Origin: Burkholderiales bacterium
Lineage (GTDB): Bacteria; Pseudomonadota; Gammaproteobacteria; Burkholderiales; SG8-39
Length of the DNA stretch: 64,000 nucleotides
Assembly (NCBI GenBank): GCA_027493935.1
Contig: JAOSJV010000001.1
Location: 248,001 to 312,000, forward strand
Reading direction: 5' to 3'
Shown here: in pieces, positions 1 through 11,037 of the stretch
Numbering within the stretch: the stretch's first letter is position 1
How the letters are laid out: each line of letters begins with the position of its first letter
The notes under the pieces: generated by a model
What the model was told of the DNA's origin: nothing
Database searches by the model: none
Seen by the model: the letters and a program-made list of their open reading frames with translations, nothing else
Position numbers and translations under genes: made by a program

Positions 1-491
1 CACCGGCCGACGGCGCGCGGGCCGGTCAACATCCACGAGGTGAGCGAACGGGTGCGTGCGCTGATCCTCGCCGAGTTTCCGGAGCTGCGCGTCGAGCGCG
101 ACTACGACGCGAGCCTGCCGGAGATCTCCGGCGATCGCGAGCAGCTGATCCAGGCGGTGCTGAACATCGCGCGCAACGCGGCACAGGCGGTCAAGGGCCG
201 CGGCGAGATCGCCCTGCGCACGCGCATCGCCCGCTTCGTCACGATCGCGATGCGGTTCTACCGCTCGGCGATCGAGCTCGCCGTGATCGACAATGGGCCC
301 GGAGTTCCCGAGGCGCTGCGCGAGCGCATGTTCCACCCGCTCGTGTCGGGGCGCGAGGGCGGCACCGGGCTCGGGTTGACGCTCGCGCAGACCTACGTCC
401 AGCATCACCGCGGGTCGATCGAGTGCGACAGCCAACCCGGCCGCACGGTCTTTCGCATCGTTCTGCCGCTCGGCGCAAACGGAACCAAGCC

Positions 492-495
<4 letters not shown>
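1..495 (+). CDS. ntrB: Nitrogen regulation sensor histidine kinase NtrB (GlnL), C-terminal part
   Basis: The reading frame is open from the first base, so the gene begins upstream of the window; about 164 residues are visible. They hold the catalytic ATPase part of a histidine kinase: an N-box (NIARNAAQAV), a G1 box (DNGPGVP) and a G2 box (GTGLGLTLAQ). The NIHEVSERVR stretch near the left edge matches the linker after the H-box in GlnL/NtrB. In the family this protein phosphorylates or dephosphorylates NtrC according to PII signalling. Its TGA overlaps the ATG of ntrC (ATGA), so the two are translationally coupled. The kinase identity is firm; NtrB rather than another two-component kinase rests on the ntrC partner. 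Confidence 0.9.
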
Positions 496-1904
<1,409 letters not shown>

Positions 1905-2093
1905 GGCCGCACCGGCGCCGCCACCGCGCCGCGCTTCCGGAATGCGAAACCGTCGCGCGCGGTGGCGGGCGCACCCCATTCCGGAATCCGGTAACGACGC
2001 GTGAGCGGCGAGAGATTACCTCGTCGGGTTGTTGGTTTGTGCGCTGCAAAGTAACATTGCAGATCCTCCCAACCGACGCGCGAGCATTCCGAG

Positions 2094-3686
2094 ATGAGCC
2101 AGAGCCTCCCCAAAGGCGTGACGATCCACGCCCCAGTGACCGCCGAGTACGCGCGGATCCTCACCACCGACGCGCTCGCCTTCGTGGCGAAGCTGCATCG
2201 CACCTTCGAGCCGCGCCGCCGGGAATTGCTCGCGGCGCGCGCGGCCCGGCAGAAGACGTTCGACGCGGGCGCGCTGCCCGACTTCCTGCCCGAGACGCGC
2301 AAGATCCGCGAGTCGGAGTGGACGATCGCCGACCAGCCCAAGGACTTGCTCGACCGCCGCGTGGAGATCACCGGCCCGACCGACCGCAAGATGGTGATCA
2401 ACGCGCTGAACAGCGGCGCCTCCACCTTCATGGCCGACTTCGAGGACGCCAACTGTCCGACCTGGGCCAACATGATCGAAGGCCAGGGGAATCTGCGCGA
2501 TGCGGTGCGCCGCGCGATCACCTTCGAGCAGGGCGGCAAGAAGTACGCGCTCAACGAGAAGACCGCGGTGCTGATCCCGCGGCCGCGCGGCTGGCATCTC
2601 GACGAGAAGCACGTCCACATCGACGGCAAGCCGGTGTCGGGCGGCATCTTCGACCTCGCGCTCTACGTCTTCCACAACGCGAGAGAGCTGCTGGCGCGCG
2701 GTACCGGCCCATACTTCTACCTGCCGAAGATGGAGAGCCACCTCGAGGCGCGGCTCTGGAACGACATCTTCAAGATGGCGCAGGAAGAGCTCGGCGTGAA
2801 GCAGGGCTCGATCAAGGCCACGGTCCTCATCGAGACCGTGCTCGCCGCTTTCGAGATGGACGAGATCCTTTGGGAGCTGAGGGAGCACTCCGCGGGGCTC
2901 AACATCGGCCGCTGGGACTACATCTTCTCGTGCATCAAGAAGTTCCGCGTCAACAAGGACTTCTGCCTCGCCGACCGCGGGCAGGTCACGATGACCGCGC
3001 CGTTCCTGCGCGCCTACGCGCTCTCGCTCGTGAAGACCTGCCACCGCCGCAACGCACCGGCGATGGGAGGCATGGCCGCGCAGATCCCGATCAAGAACGA
3101 TCCGGTCGCGAACGAGGCCGCGCTCGAGAAGGTGCGCCAGGACAAGCTGCGCGAGGTGACCGACGGCTGCGACGGCACCTGGGTCGCGCACCCGGGCCTC
3201 GTGCCGATCGCGAAAGAGGTGTTCGACAAGCACATGCCGCAGCCGAACCAGTACGGCAAGCAGCGGCCCGACGTGACGGTGAGCGCGAAGGACCTGCTCG
3301 ATTTCCAGCCCGAGAAGCCGATCACCGAGAGGGGGCTGCGCAACAACATCAACGTCGGCATCCAGTACCTCGGCGCCTGGCTCGCCGGCAACGGCTGCGT
3401 GCCGGTGTTCAACCTGATGGAGGACGCCGCCACCGCCGAGATCTCGCGCTCCCAGATCTGGCAGTGGATCCGCTCTCCGAAAGGCGTGCTCGACGACGGC
3501 CGCAAGGTCACCGTCGAGCTCTTCCGCACGCTCGCGCAGGAGGAGCTGCCGAAGGTGCGCGAGTACCTCGGCGAGGCGGGCTGGAAGGCGGGCAAGTACG
3601 AAGCGGCGGCGAAGCTGTTCGATGAGATCACCACCGGCGATTACGTGGAGTTCCTGACGTTGCCGGCGTACGACCTGATCGATTGA
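2094..3686 (+). CDS. aceB: Malate synthase A
   Basis: 530 residues, the usual length of malate synthase A (condenses glyoxylate with acetyl-CoA to malate in the glyoxylate shunt). Family blocks are clear: [19 protein letters not shown], which includes the substrate-binding region, [26 protein letters not shown], and [14 protein letters not shown] near the catalytic aspartate. Start ATG at 2094; only a weak ribosome site precedes it. No isocitrate lyase gene is next to it, so the partner enzyme must lie elsewhere or the gene serves glyoxylate from another source such as phosphoglycolate salvage (relevant given the RuBisCO genes in this window; inference). It stands alone between ntrC and a repeat-filled gap. 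Confidence 0.95.
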   Translation: MSQSLPKGVTIHAPVTAEYARILTTDALAFVAKLHRTFEPRRRELLAARAARQKTFDAGALPDFLPETRKIRESEWTIADQPKDLLDRRVEITGPTDRKMVINALNSGASTFMADFEDANCPTWANMIEGQGNLRDAVRRAITFEQGGKKYALNEKTAVLIPRPRGWHLDEKHVHIDGKPVSGGIFDLALYVFHNARELLARGTGPYFYLPKMESHLEARLWNDIFKMAQEELGVKQGSIKATVLIETVLAAFEMDEILWELREHSAGLNIGRWDYIFSCIKKFRVNKDFCLADRGQVTMTAPFLRAYALSLVKTCHRRNAPAMGGMAAQIPIKNDPVANEAALEKVRQDKLREVTDGCDGTWVAHPGLVPIAKEVFDKHMPQPNQYGKQRPDVTVSAKDLLDFQPEKPITERGLRNNINVGIQYLGAWLAGNGCVPVFNLMEDAATAEISRSQIWQWIRSPKGVLDDGRKVTVELFRTLAQEELPKVREYLGEAGWKAGKYEAAAKLFDEITTGDYVEFLTLPAYDLID

Positions 3687-4086
3687 AGAACCGCGTTTCG
3701 CCGGTCCGGCTTCGGCGGATCGTACGAGGGGGCGCGGGTTCCCCGCGTGCGTTCCGGGTATGATCATCTGGGCCGCCCGTCCGGCCCGTTCGGAGGCCCC
3801 CGGGAAGCCCCGCGGAAGGAGGTCATTCCCGCGAAAGAGACCGTGTGAAAACCCCTTCGTCGCTCCCGCGAAAGCGGGAGCCGAGAATGAGGTGCCTCGC
3901 CTGCTCAACGGCTACGTGGATCCCCGCTTTCGCGGGGATGACAGCTTGCCCGCCGTTTGCGGATTTTTCACACGGCCTCGGAAGCGGGACGCCAGGGCAT
4001 ACGCAAATCCACGGCTTGCCGGATTCCCGCCCCCGGATGGCTTCCTTGGGTAGCGGTACCGCGGGGAAGGCTCGCGCAGAGATTCC
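3687..4086. other. Gene-free stretch of 400 bp between convergent genes, holding a palindromic mini-element
   Basis: No coding frame with protein-like composition was found on either strand. The central part is the inverted-repeat-bounded element at 3841-3975; the flanks show short GC-rich palindromes but no clear T-tract terminator. It separates aceB (plus strand) from a small hypothetical gene transcribed toward it. Confidence 0.5.
3841..3975. repeat. Palindromic mini-element, intact copy
   Basis: A 135-bp unit bounded by inverted CCGTGTGAA / TTCACACGG. Inside are two perfect hairpins: GCTCCCGC-GAAA-GCGGGAGC (3862-3881) and ATCCCCGC-TTTC-GCGGGGAT (3920-3939). The same unit occurs in reverse orientation at 38682-38965, where an additional ~150 bp is inserted in its middle. 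It carries no reading frame, so it looks like a non-autonomous (REP/MITE-like) element. Confidence 0.75.
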
Positions 4087-4395
4087 CTAACGGGTGGTTC
4101 CCCCGCCCCTGCTCGGGCCCGCGCCGAGCGCGTCGTCGAGCATGTAGCGCAGGCATTCCTCGATTCCGGCAGCGGAGAGGTCCGATCCGGGGTGAGGCGA
4201 CAGGTCGAGCAGTACGGCCTCGCCGTCACACCGGGCGGCCATCGCATCGACCTTGGTGCACTCGCCGGAGGGGCAGGCCCACGCGCTCTGCCGGCGGCAC
4301 CCCTGTATCGCGGCCAGGATGTCCTTCTCGCGTCCGACGGCGGACTCGATGCGGATGACCAGCCGTTCGCCCAGCTTCTCGACCTCGAAGCGCAT
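4087..4395 (-). CDS. Small hypothetical protein with Cys pair
   Basis: 102 residues starting MRFEVEKLGERLVIRIES; I chose this ATG because GGGGAGGCGGT directly precedes it, although the frame stays open 17 codons further upstream. I do not recognise the family. The N-terminal half alternates hydrophobic and charged residues as in a small alpha/beta fold, then comes a Cys-containing segment (GCRRQSAWACPSGECTK) and a C-terminal helix (GIEECLRYMLDDAL). The clustered cysteines could bind a metal or form a disulfide, but this is only a possibility. It lies 72 bp downstream of the DMT transporter gene on the same strand and may be cotranscribed. Confidence 0.6.
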   Translation of the reverse strand: MRFEVEKLGERLVIRIESAVGREKDILAAIQGCRRQSAWACPSGECTKVDAMAARCDGEAVLLDLSPHPGSDLSAAGIEECLRYMLDDALGAGPSRGGGTTR

Positions 4396-4467
4396 ACCGC
4401 CTCCCCGTCCGCTGCCCGTCGCGCGACCGTCTTGCGGCCCGGTCACTTTCCCGTACCCCGGAGGCCA

Positions 4468-5358
4468 TCATACTCTGCGCAGACTGAGCAGGATGATCGC
4501 CCCGATCACCACGAGGGCGCCGACGACCTGCAGCGGGGATACCGCCTGGCCGAGGAAGATCCACGCCAGGACCAGCACGACGATCGGCTCGATGCTGAGC
4601 ACGACCGAGTTGTTGACTGCGCCGAGGCGCGGCAGCAGCACGAACAGCGCCGTGATCGCCGCGCCGTAGAACACCGTGAGCAGCGCCAGGCCGAGCCAGC
4701 CGGTGGCGGCACCGGGCAGCGCGAACGCGCCGCCGACCGTGCCGAGCGCCGTCACGGTCACAGCCACCACGGCAGTCGTGTAGAAGGTGCGCACGCGCCC
4801 GTCGACGTCGGCGAGCCAGCGCGTCGTGAGGAAGAGCACCAGGGCGAACGAGAGCGCGGCGCCGAGCGCCCAGCCGACGCCGGGTCCGATCTCCGCCCAG
4901 CGTCCGGCGACGTGCCGCGCGCCGCCGAGCACGTCCAGGGCGAGCGCGAGCCCGGCGAGCGCCAACGGCATGGCGGCGAGCGTCCGCGAGCTGGGACGCT
5001 CGCCGCCCGCCACCCACGAGACGAACGCGAGCAGCATCGGGAACGTGTAGAAGGACAGCAGCGCGAGCGCGACCGGCAGCACGGCCACCGCGGAGTAGAG
5101 GCAGTAGCTCTGTACCGCGAGCAGCGCGCCGACCGCGAGCGCACGCGCCAAGCGCGGCCGCGGCAGCGCGAGCGGCACCCCTTGAAGCCCGATCAGGGCG
5201 AGCACGAAGAGCGCGGTGCCCGTCGAGCGGAAGGCGACCGCGGTGGTGACGCTCGCACCGTGCTCGAACGCGACGCGCGCGGCGACGTGATTCGAGCCGA
5301 ACGCGGTCGCGATGGCGAGCAGCGCCGCGATGCCGAGCCGCGGGCCGATCACCGGCAC
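4468..5358 (-). CDS. EamA/DMT-family transporter
   Basis: About 296 residues with ten hydrophobic segments in two EamA-like halves, typical of the drug/metabolite transporter superfamily. The first membrane helix begins at GIAALLAIATAFGSNHVAARV; the second half ends with the conserved NNSVVLSIEPIVVLVLAWIFLGQ block and a final helix before LSLRRV. It is an inner-membrane permease of unknown substrate. The start is uncertain. I took the GTG at 5358, which puts helix 1 right at the N-terminus. A better Shine-Dalgarno (AGGAG) precedes an ATG at 5417, but that frame stops after 22 codons, so a single-base indel between 5360 and 5417 is possible and the protein may be about 20 residues longer. Divergent from the AI-2E-type transporter gene. 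Confidence 0.85.
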   Translation of the reverse strand: MPVIGPRLGIAALLAIATAFGSNHVAARVAFEHGASVTTAVAFRSTGTALFVLALIGLQGVPLALPRPRLARALAVGALLAVQSYCLYSAVAVLPVALALLSFYTFPMLLAFVSWVAGGERPSSRTLAAMPLALAGLALALDVLGGARHVAGRWAEIGPGVGWALGAALSFALVLFLTTRWLADVDGRVRTFYTTAVVAVTVTALGTVGGAFALPGAATGWLGLALLTVFYGAAITALFVLLPRLGAVNNSVVLSIEPIVVLVLAWIFLGQAVSPLQVVGALVVIGAIILLSLRRV

Positions 5359-5530
5359 CGTCCGGCCGATCGTCCCGGACCGTCCTGCTGCAACCCGCCG
5401 CGCCGTCGCCGCACCATTGTTCGCTCCTCTCCCCCGGGTGTGCGCCACGCCGGCGGCGCGCCGCGTATTCCAGCAGAAAACGCGTCTTCGCGGTGAACGC
5501 GCGCCGGTTCCGTTTCGCGTGCGCGGCGGG

Positions 5531-5536
5531 TAAGAT
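5531..5536 (+). promoter_or_regulatory. Candidate -10 element of the AI-2E-type transporter gene
   Basis: TAAGAT lies 24 nt before the ATG at 5561. No convincing -35 hexamer is visible, so this is a weak candidate based on position only. Confidence 0.3.
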
Positions 5537-5560
5537 CGGGCGATTCCCGCCCGTCCGCCC

Positions 5561-6646
5561 ATGACCGACATCGCGCGCGACCTCACCCGCACCGTCCTCG
5601 CAGTGCTCACCATCGGTCTGCTGATCGGCGCGACGCTCTGGATCCTGCAGCCATTCCTGCCCTCGCTCATCTGGGCGACGATGATCGTCGTGGCGACCTG
5701 GCCGCTCATGCTCGCGATCCAATCGCGGCTCTGGGGCCGGCGCTGGCTCGCCGTCACGGTCATGACGCTCGCGCTGCTGCTGGTGTTCGTGATCCCGTTC
5801 TCGCTCGCGGTCGCCGCGATCGTCGAGAACGTCGACGATGTCGCGCGCTGGGCGAAGTCGCTCGGGGCGCTCGAGCTGCCGCCGCTGCCCGAGTGGGCCG
5901 CGCGGATGCCGCTGGTCGGCGAGAGGCTCGAGGCCGCGTGGCGCGAGCTCACCGCGGGCGGCGGCGCCGAGTACCTGCCGAAGATCGCGCCCTACGTCGG
6001 CCAGGCTGCGCGCTGGTTCGCCGGCCAGGTCGGCGGGCTCGGCCTGGTGGTCGTGCAGTTCCTGCTGACGGTCGTGCTCGCGGCCGTGCTCTATTTCTCC
6101 GGCGAGAGCTTCGGCGAAGGCGTGCGCCGCTTCGCGCGGCGGCTCGCCGGCGAGCGTGGCGACGGCGTCGTGCAGCTCGCCAGCCAGGCCGTGCGCGCGG
6201 TCGCGCTCGGCGTCGTGCTGACGGCGCTCGTGCAGGCGGTGCTCGGCGGCATCGGGCTGGCGATCGCCGGCGTGCCGCTCGCCACCATCCTCACTGCCGT
6301 GATGTTCATCCTCGCGGTGGCGCAGGTCGGCGTCGGCCCCGTGCTGATCCTGTCGGTGATCTGGCTGTACTGGACCGGCGACGTGCTGTGGGGGACCGTG
6401 CTCCTCGTGTGGGCGATCCCGGTGACGGCGCTCGACAACGTGCTGCGGCCCATCCTCATCCGCCGTGGCGGCGCCGACCTGCCGCTGCTCCTGATCTTCG
6501 CCGGGGTGATCGGCGGCCTGATCGCGTTCGGGCTGATCGGGATCTTCGTCGGTCCGGTGCTGCTCGCCGTCACCTACACACTGCTGTCGGCGTGGGTGGC
6601 CGAGGAGGTGGCGGGCTCGGTCGGGCGGCCGCCGGCGGCGGGCTAG
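5561..6646 (+). CDS. ydiK: AI-2E family transporter (YdiK/PerM-like)
   Basis: 361 residues with about eight membrane segments. Two at the N-terminus (residues about 12-60) are followed by a third, then a soluble stretch (about 95-160), then a cluster of helices with the family-typical glycine/proline-rich region (ALDNVLRPILIRRGGADLPLLLIFAGVIGGL). This matches the AI-2E transporter (PerM/YdiK/YhhQ-like) family of inner-membrane proteins; members have been linked to autoinducer-2 export or Na+/H+ antiport, but the substrate cannot be read from sequence. Its TAG stop shares bases with the stop of the convergent LysR gene. Confidence 0.9.
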   Translation: MTDIARDLTRTVLAVLTIGLLIGATLWILQPFLPSLIWATMIVVATWPLMLAIQSRLWGRRWLAVTVMTLALLLVFVIPFSLAVAAIVENVDDVARWAKSLGALELPPLPEWAARMPLVGERLEAAWRELTAGGGAEYLPKIAPYVGQAARWFAGQVGGLGLVVVQFLLTVVLAAVLYFSGESFGEGVRRFARRLAGERGDGVVQLASQAVRAVALGVVLTALVQAVLGGIGLAIAGVPLATILTAVMFILAVAQVGVGPVLILSVIWLYWTGDVLWGTVLLVWAIPVTALDNVLRPILIRRGGADLPLLLIFAGVIGGLIAFGLIGIFVGPVLLAVTYTLLSAWVAEEVAGSVGRPPAAG

Positions 6647-7583
6647 CGTCCGCGCGGGACCGCGCCGCTCGCGGCTTCGCGCTGCAGTTCGTCCGCCACC
6701 CATGCCGAGAATGCCCGGACCTCCGGCCGCTCTTCGGCATCCGCGGCCGCTACCAGAAAGAAGGCGCCGCCCTCCGCGACCGCATCGCGGCCGAGCGGCG
6801 CCACCAGGAGCCCGTTGAGCAGATGGCGTGTGACGAGCGGCAGCCGGCCGAGCGCGACGCCGCTGCCGTCGATCGCCGCCTGGATGACCTGGTCGTAGTG
6901 CGAGAACCGCACCGTGCCGGCCGAGCCAGCCAGCGCGATTGCCCGGTCCTCGAGCCATTGCGTCCAGTCGAGCCACGGCGCGCTCATCCGGTCGGGCTCG
7001 AACTGCAGGAGCACGTGGTGCGCGAGGTCCGCGGGCGTCACCAGCGGGCGTGCGGGATCGGCAAGCAGCGCCGGCGCGCACACCGGCAGCACACGCTCGA
7101 CGGCGACGTGCTCGCCGCGCTCGGGCGCCGCGCCGGGCGGCATCCAGCGGATCGCCAGGTCGACGTGCTCGCGCTCGAGGTTCATCACGTTGTTGCTGGC
7201 GGCGACGCGCAGGTCGACGTCCGGGTGGAGTCGGGCAAACTGCGGCAGGCGCGGCGCCAGCCACAGGGAAGCGAACGGCACGTTCGTGGTGACGGTGAGC
7301 CGGGGCGCGTCGGGGTGCCGAGTCCATCCACCGCCTCTTCGATCCGTCGCAGGGCATCGCCGACGGCGTGCTGCAGCGTCCGCCCGGCGTCGGTGAGCTC
7401 GAGCCCGCGGCTGACTCGCCGGAACAGCGGCTGGCCGAGTTGCTCCTCGAGGGTCTTGATACCGCGGCTCACGGCCGACTGCGTGACGAACAGCTCCTGG
7501 GCGGCGCGCGTGAAGCTCACGTGCCGGGCGGCCGCTTCGAAGCTCTTCAGCAGATCAAGTGAGAGGCGCGGGCGCCGGTGCAT
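6643..7583 (-). CDS. LysR-family regulator (GcvA-like), interrupted by a frameshift
   Basis: The N-terminal half (7583 down to about 7310) carries the LysR winged helix: LDLLKSFEAAARHVSFTRAAQELFVTQSAVSR. The effector domain continues in another frame from about 7300 (LTVTTNVPFASLWLAPRLPQFARLHPDVDLRV) to the stop. One base appears lost near 7305, in a CG-rich stretch; restored, the protein is about 313 residues, the family norm. The internal junction sits exactly at the start of the substrate domain, so a sequencing indel is the simplest reading. Of two ATGs two codons apart I took the one 7 nt after GGAGG. It is divergent from the DUF2917 gene, its likely target or partner. Confidence 0.85.
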
Positions 7584-7722
7584 GTCCATTCCTCCAGCTC
7601 ATGGCTGTCCTGAGAAACCATCGTTTGAGGCGCGCCGCGGGGAGCACCACAATCAACACCGTGCATCACCCGAACGTTAGGCGAGTGGCCTGCGGGCCGC
7701 AAGCGGGCGAAAGGAGATCCCA

Positions 7723-8055
7723 ATGATGATCGAGACGAGCGAGCTGTTGATCGACATCGAGCGCGGCAAGATCGTTCCGGTCGAGGAACCGCGCGGAATG
7801 CGAATCGTCTGCACGCGCGGGGAAGTCTGGATCACGCAGCATCGGTGCACCGAGGACGTGATCCTCGGACCCGGGCAGTCCTTCCGGTCGACGGCTCCCG
7901 GAGCGGTCCTCGTCCAGGCGCTGCGGACCGCGTCGCTGACGCTGCACGCGCCGGCCGCGGATCCGCGCCGTGCGCGGTCGCGGCCGGCGGCCGCACTGCG
8001 GCGGCTGCAGCGGCTCGCGTGCTGGTCGCCGCGGCGCGCGCTGTCGGAGGCGTAG
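7723..8055 (+). CDS. DUF2917 domain protein
   Basis: 110 residues. The core (residues about 10-75) matches DUF2917, a small cupin-like beta domain: VPVEEPRGMRIVCTRGEVWITQHRCTEDVILGPGQSFRSTAPGAVLVQAL. The C-terminal 35 residues are Arg/Ala-rich and look disordered. AAGGAG sits 7 nt before ATG-ATG. In many Burkholderiales such genes lie divergent to a GcvA-type LysR regulator, exactly as here, which suggests regulator-target pairing; the biochemical function is unknown. Ends 3 bp from the stop of the convergent yqjG. Confidence 0.8.
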   Translation: MMIETSELLIDIERGKIVPVEEPRGMRIVCTRGEVWITQHRCTEDVILGPGQSFRSTAPGAVLVQALRTASLTLHAPAADPRRARSRPAAALRRLQRLACWSPRRALSEA

Positions 8056-8058
8056 CCG

Positions 8059-9045
8059 TTACTGCAGCGAGGGGAAGCGCGCGCGATCGTGCGGTGCGGC
8101 GTAGTCGATCTGCGGACCGATCGGCACCACGCCGCCCGGGTTCACGTGCCGCAGGCCGTAGTAGTGGCGGCGGATGTGGTCCAGATTGACCGTCGCCGCG
8201 ATGCCGGGAAGCTGATAGAGGTCGCGCACGTAGCCCGGCAGGTGATGGTAGTCGGCGATGCGCCGCAGGTTGCACTTGAACAGCCCGACGTACACCGGGT
8301 CGAAGCGCAGCAGCGTCGTCAGCAGCCGCCAGTCGGCTTCGGTCGGCGCGTCGCCGCACAGGTAGCGGCGCTCGCCGAGCCGCGCGTCCAGCCCGTCGAG
8401 CGTGTCGAAGAGCGGCCCGACCGCCTCGTCGTAGGCCTCCTGCGAGGTCGCGAAGCCGCAGCGGTACACGCCATTGTTGAGCGTCGCGTAGATGCGCTCG
8501 TTCAGCGCGTCGATCTCCGCGCGCAGCCGTTTCGGATAGTAGTCGCCCGGGCGCGCGCCCACGCGGTCGAATGCCGAATTGAACATCCGGATGATCTCGG
8601 AGGACTCGTTGTTGACGATCGTGCCGGTGCGCATGTCCCACAGCACCGGGACCGAGACGCGCCCGGTGTAGTCCGGCTTGGCGCGGGTGTAGATCTCGTG
8701 CAGGAAGCGCGCGCCGTTCACGGCGTCCGGCACGACGCCCGCGCCGGCGGCGAAGCTCCAGCCCTGCTCGCCCATGTTCCAGTGCACGACCGAGACCGGC
8801 ACGAGCGCCTCGAGGCCCTTCAGCGCGCGGTAGATCAGCGTGCGGTGCGCCCAGGGACAGGCGTAGCTCACGTAGAGGTGATAGCGGCCCGGCTCGGCGG
8901 CGAACCCGCCGTCGCCGCTCGGCCCCGGCGCGCCGTCGGGCGTGATCCAGCTGCGGAACTGCGCGGCCTGGCGCTCGAAGCGTCCGCCGGTCTTCGCGGT
9001 GTCGTACCAGCGGTCGTACCAGACGCCGTCGATCAGCAGCCCCAT
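8059..9045 (-). CDS. yqjG: Glutathionyl-hydroquinone reductase
   Basis: 328 residues, the usual size of the Xi-class GST family (YqjG/PcpF/ECM4). The thioredoxin-like N-terminal domain contains the family site SYACPWAHRTLI, whose Cys forms the mixed disulfide with glutathione, and NNESSEIIRMFN (gamma-Glu contact). The all-helical C-terminal domain includes CGDAPTEADWRLLTTLLRFDPVYVGLFKCN. The enzyme reductively removes glutathione from glutathionyl-hydroquinones, a repair step in quinone/aromatic metabolism. Cytoplasmic, monocistronic. Confidence 0.93.
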   Translation of the reverse strand: MGLLIDGVWYDRWYDTAKTGGRFERQAAQFRSWITPDGAPGPSGDGGFAAEPGRYHLYVSYACPWAHRTLIYRALKGLEALVPVSVVHWNMGEQGWSFAAGAGVVPDAVNGARFLHEIYTRAKPDYTGRVSVPVLWDMRTGTIVNNESSEIIRMFNSAFDRVGARPGDYYPKRLRAEIDALNERIYATLNNGVYRCGFATSQEAYDEAVGPLFDTLDGLDARLGERRYLCGDAPTEADWRLLTTLLRFDPVYVGLFKCNLRRIADYHHLPGYVRDLYQLPGIAATVNLDHIRRHYYGLRHVNPGGVVPIGPQIDYAAPHDRARFPSLQ

Positions 9046-9115
9046 GACTCCTCCTCTATCCGCGTGCCGCGCCCTGCGCGCCCCTGGACGGCGCTACGGG
9101 CGCGGCGCGGCCCGC

Positions 9116-9544
9116 CTACTCGCGCTGTCCGCGCCGGGACTCCTCGCGCACGCTCAGGTACACCGGGCCCCACACTGGGTGACCCGCCTCGGCGCGCGAA
9201 AGTTCAAAGTCGGGATCGAGCGCGAACGCCTGGCGGAACTCGTTGCGGCACTGCTGCGTGCGGCCCGCGGCGCAGTGCACGAACCCGAGGTACTTGTGTG
9301 CCGCGATCTTGTCGGCCGTGAAGAGGAGCTCCGAGGCGAGCGCCGATTGCAGCCGTGCCGCGGCGAGAGCGTACTTGCCCTCCTCGTAGGCGCGGATGCC
9401 CGCCGAGAGCTCGCGCTCGGCCTGGCGCAGGGCGATCTGGTCGGCGCCCACCGTGCGCACCGGCGTGGACGAGCAGCCGCCCGCGAGCAGCAACACGAGG
9501 CTCGCGGCAGCCAGCGCACGCCGGCGAAAGAGCCGAATCGGCAC
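9116..9544 (-). CDS. TPR-containing lipoprotein next to the Ser/Thr kinase (TssQ-like)
   Basis: 142 residues from a GTG start 7 bp after the kinase stop, hence same operon. A signal peptide (residues 1-23) ends in LAGGC, a lipobox-like site that would anchor the protein through Cys24. The rest is two TPR-like helix pairs (IRAYEEGKYALAAARLQSAL and KYLGFVHCAAGRTQQCRNEFRQAFALDPDF). Size, lipobox and TPRs resemble the TssQ-family lipoproteins associated with type VI secretion in Betaproteobacteria; that assignment is inference, since no structural T6SS gene is in the window. It could equally be an outer-membrane sensor or scaffold for the kinase. Confidence 0.7.
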   Translation of the reverse strand: MPIRLFRRRALAAASLVLLLAGGCSSTPVRTVGADQIALRQAERELSAGIRAYEEGKYALAAARLQSALASELLFTADKIAAHKYLGFVHCAAGRTQQCRNEFRQAFALDPDFELSRAEAGHPVWGPVYLSVREESRRGQRE

Positions 9545-9551
9545 GGGGCGG

Positions 9552-11037
9552 CTATCTGAATTGGTGCTTGATCTTGACCGCGGAGTCCGCGCCCAAGTCG
9601 AGCATCACCACGTGCGGCTTCAGGTCCGCGTTGCGGATCTCGACCTTGCGCCGTCCCGCGGGCACGGTGATCTGGTTCAGCGGCGGCGTGACGCCCATGC
9701 GCTGGCCGTCGACGTACACCTCGCCCCAGGGCGCGATCGCGAGCATGACCTTCGCCTCGGGCGCGCGCGGCGCGGGCGCCGCGGCGACCGTGCGCCGTGC
9801 GGCAGGCGGACCTGGCGCGCGCGCCGCGGCGCTCGCCGTCGTCGCTGCCGCGTTCGATGGCGGAGTGCGCACCTGCGGCTGTTCCGGCGTCGATGCGGTC
9901 GCGGCGCGCTCGATTCGCGGCGTCGCGGCGATCGTCGCGACCGGGCCCGGCGCGTCGCCGACTGCGCTGCCGCCGTGCAGCGTCCACGCGAGGGCGAGCG
10001 CCCCGACCACCGTGCCGACTGCGACTCCTACGAGCACCCGCGTGCGTGCGCCCTGGCCGGCGGCACGAGAGGCTTCCGGCGCTGCGGCGCGCGGCGGCAG
10101 CACGACGGTATCGTCGCCTACGGACACCGGACGCGCCGGAATCGGCGCGGCGGGGGCCTCCGCCACCACGAGCTCCCCGCGCACGAAGCGCGTGAGATCG
10201 GCGGCGAGCGCGTGCGCGCTCGCGTAGCGGTCCGCGGGCCGCTTGGCAATGGCGCGGCACACGATCCGGTCGAGCGCTGCCGGGACCCGCGGATTCAGCG
10301 CCGCCGGCGGCGGCGGCACGTGCGTCGCCACGCGGTGCATCACGGCCTGCATGTCGTCGGCGCCGAACGCCGCCTCGCCGGTCAGGAGCTCGTACAGCAC
10401 GACGCCGAGCGAGAACACGTCGGAGCGGCCGTCGACGGCCTGCGCGTTCACCTGCTCCGGCGACATGTACTTCGGCGAGCCGATCAGCGTGCCGGAGAGC
10501 GTGCTCGCCGCGCTCGGCAACCGCGCCACGCCGAAGTCGGTGAGCTTGGGAACGCGATCGCGCACGACGATGATGTTGGCCGGTTTCACGTCGCGATGGA
10601 CGATCCCTTGCGCATGCGCGTAGGCGAGCGCATCGGCGACCTGCGCGCCGATGGCCGCGATCCTGGCCGGTGGCAGCGCCGCGTGCGCCGCGAGCAGATC
10701 GGCGAGCGACGGCCCTCGAGCAGCTCCATCGTCACGTACAGCAGGCCCCCTCGCGGCCCGCGTCGTGGACGGTCACGATGTTCGGGTGGCTCAGGCGGCC
10801 CGCGGCGCGGATCTCGGTGAAGAAGCGCGCCTCGAAGAGCGCCACCTCGTCGCGCGGCAGGTCGACGCGGATCGTCTTGATCGCGACCTCGCGCTCGATC
10901 ACCGGGTCGCGCGCGCGGTACACGACGCCCATCGCGCCGCGGCCGAGCTCGCAGACGAGCCGATAGCGACCGAGCCGGTCGAGCGCCCCGGGCGCTTCGC
11001 TCGGACCCTGCCGCGACTGGGTGATGGCAACCGACAT
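9552..11037 (-). CDS. Ser/Thr protein kinase with PEGA domain, interrupted by two frameshifts
   Basis: Read together, the three frames give one kinase of about 495 residues. The N-terminal lobe (11037 to ~10745) has the Gly loop ELGRGAMGVVYRAR and catalytic Lys in REVAIKTI; after a first indel near 10740 comes LLYVTMELLEGR; after a second near 10712 the frame continues with the DVKPAN catalytic loop and the DFGVA metal site. A membrane helix (VLVGVAVGTVVGALALAW) separates the cytoplasmic kinase from a periplasmic tail ending in a PEGA domain (APWGEVYVDGQRMGVTPPLNQITVPAGRRKVEI). The tail is Pro/Ala-rich. Divergent from PP2C and FHA genes, it should form with them a PpkA-PppA-Fha type phosphorylation circuit. 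Both indels are in GC runs and look like sequencing errors. Confidence 0.88.

Noticed and set aside
4226..7357. Very long open frame on the minus strand (over 1,000 codons)
   Set aside because: Arises from high GC content; its residues are Arg/Ala/Asp-rich without any domain, and real genes on both strands (EamA transporter, AI-2E transporter, LysR) overlap it.
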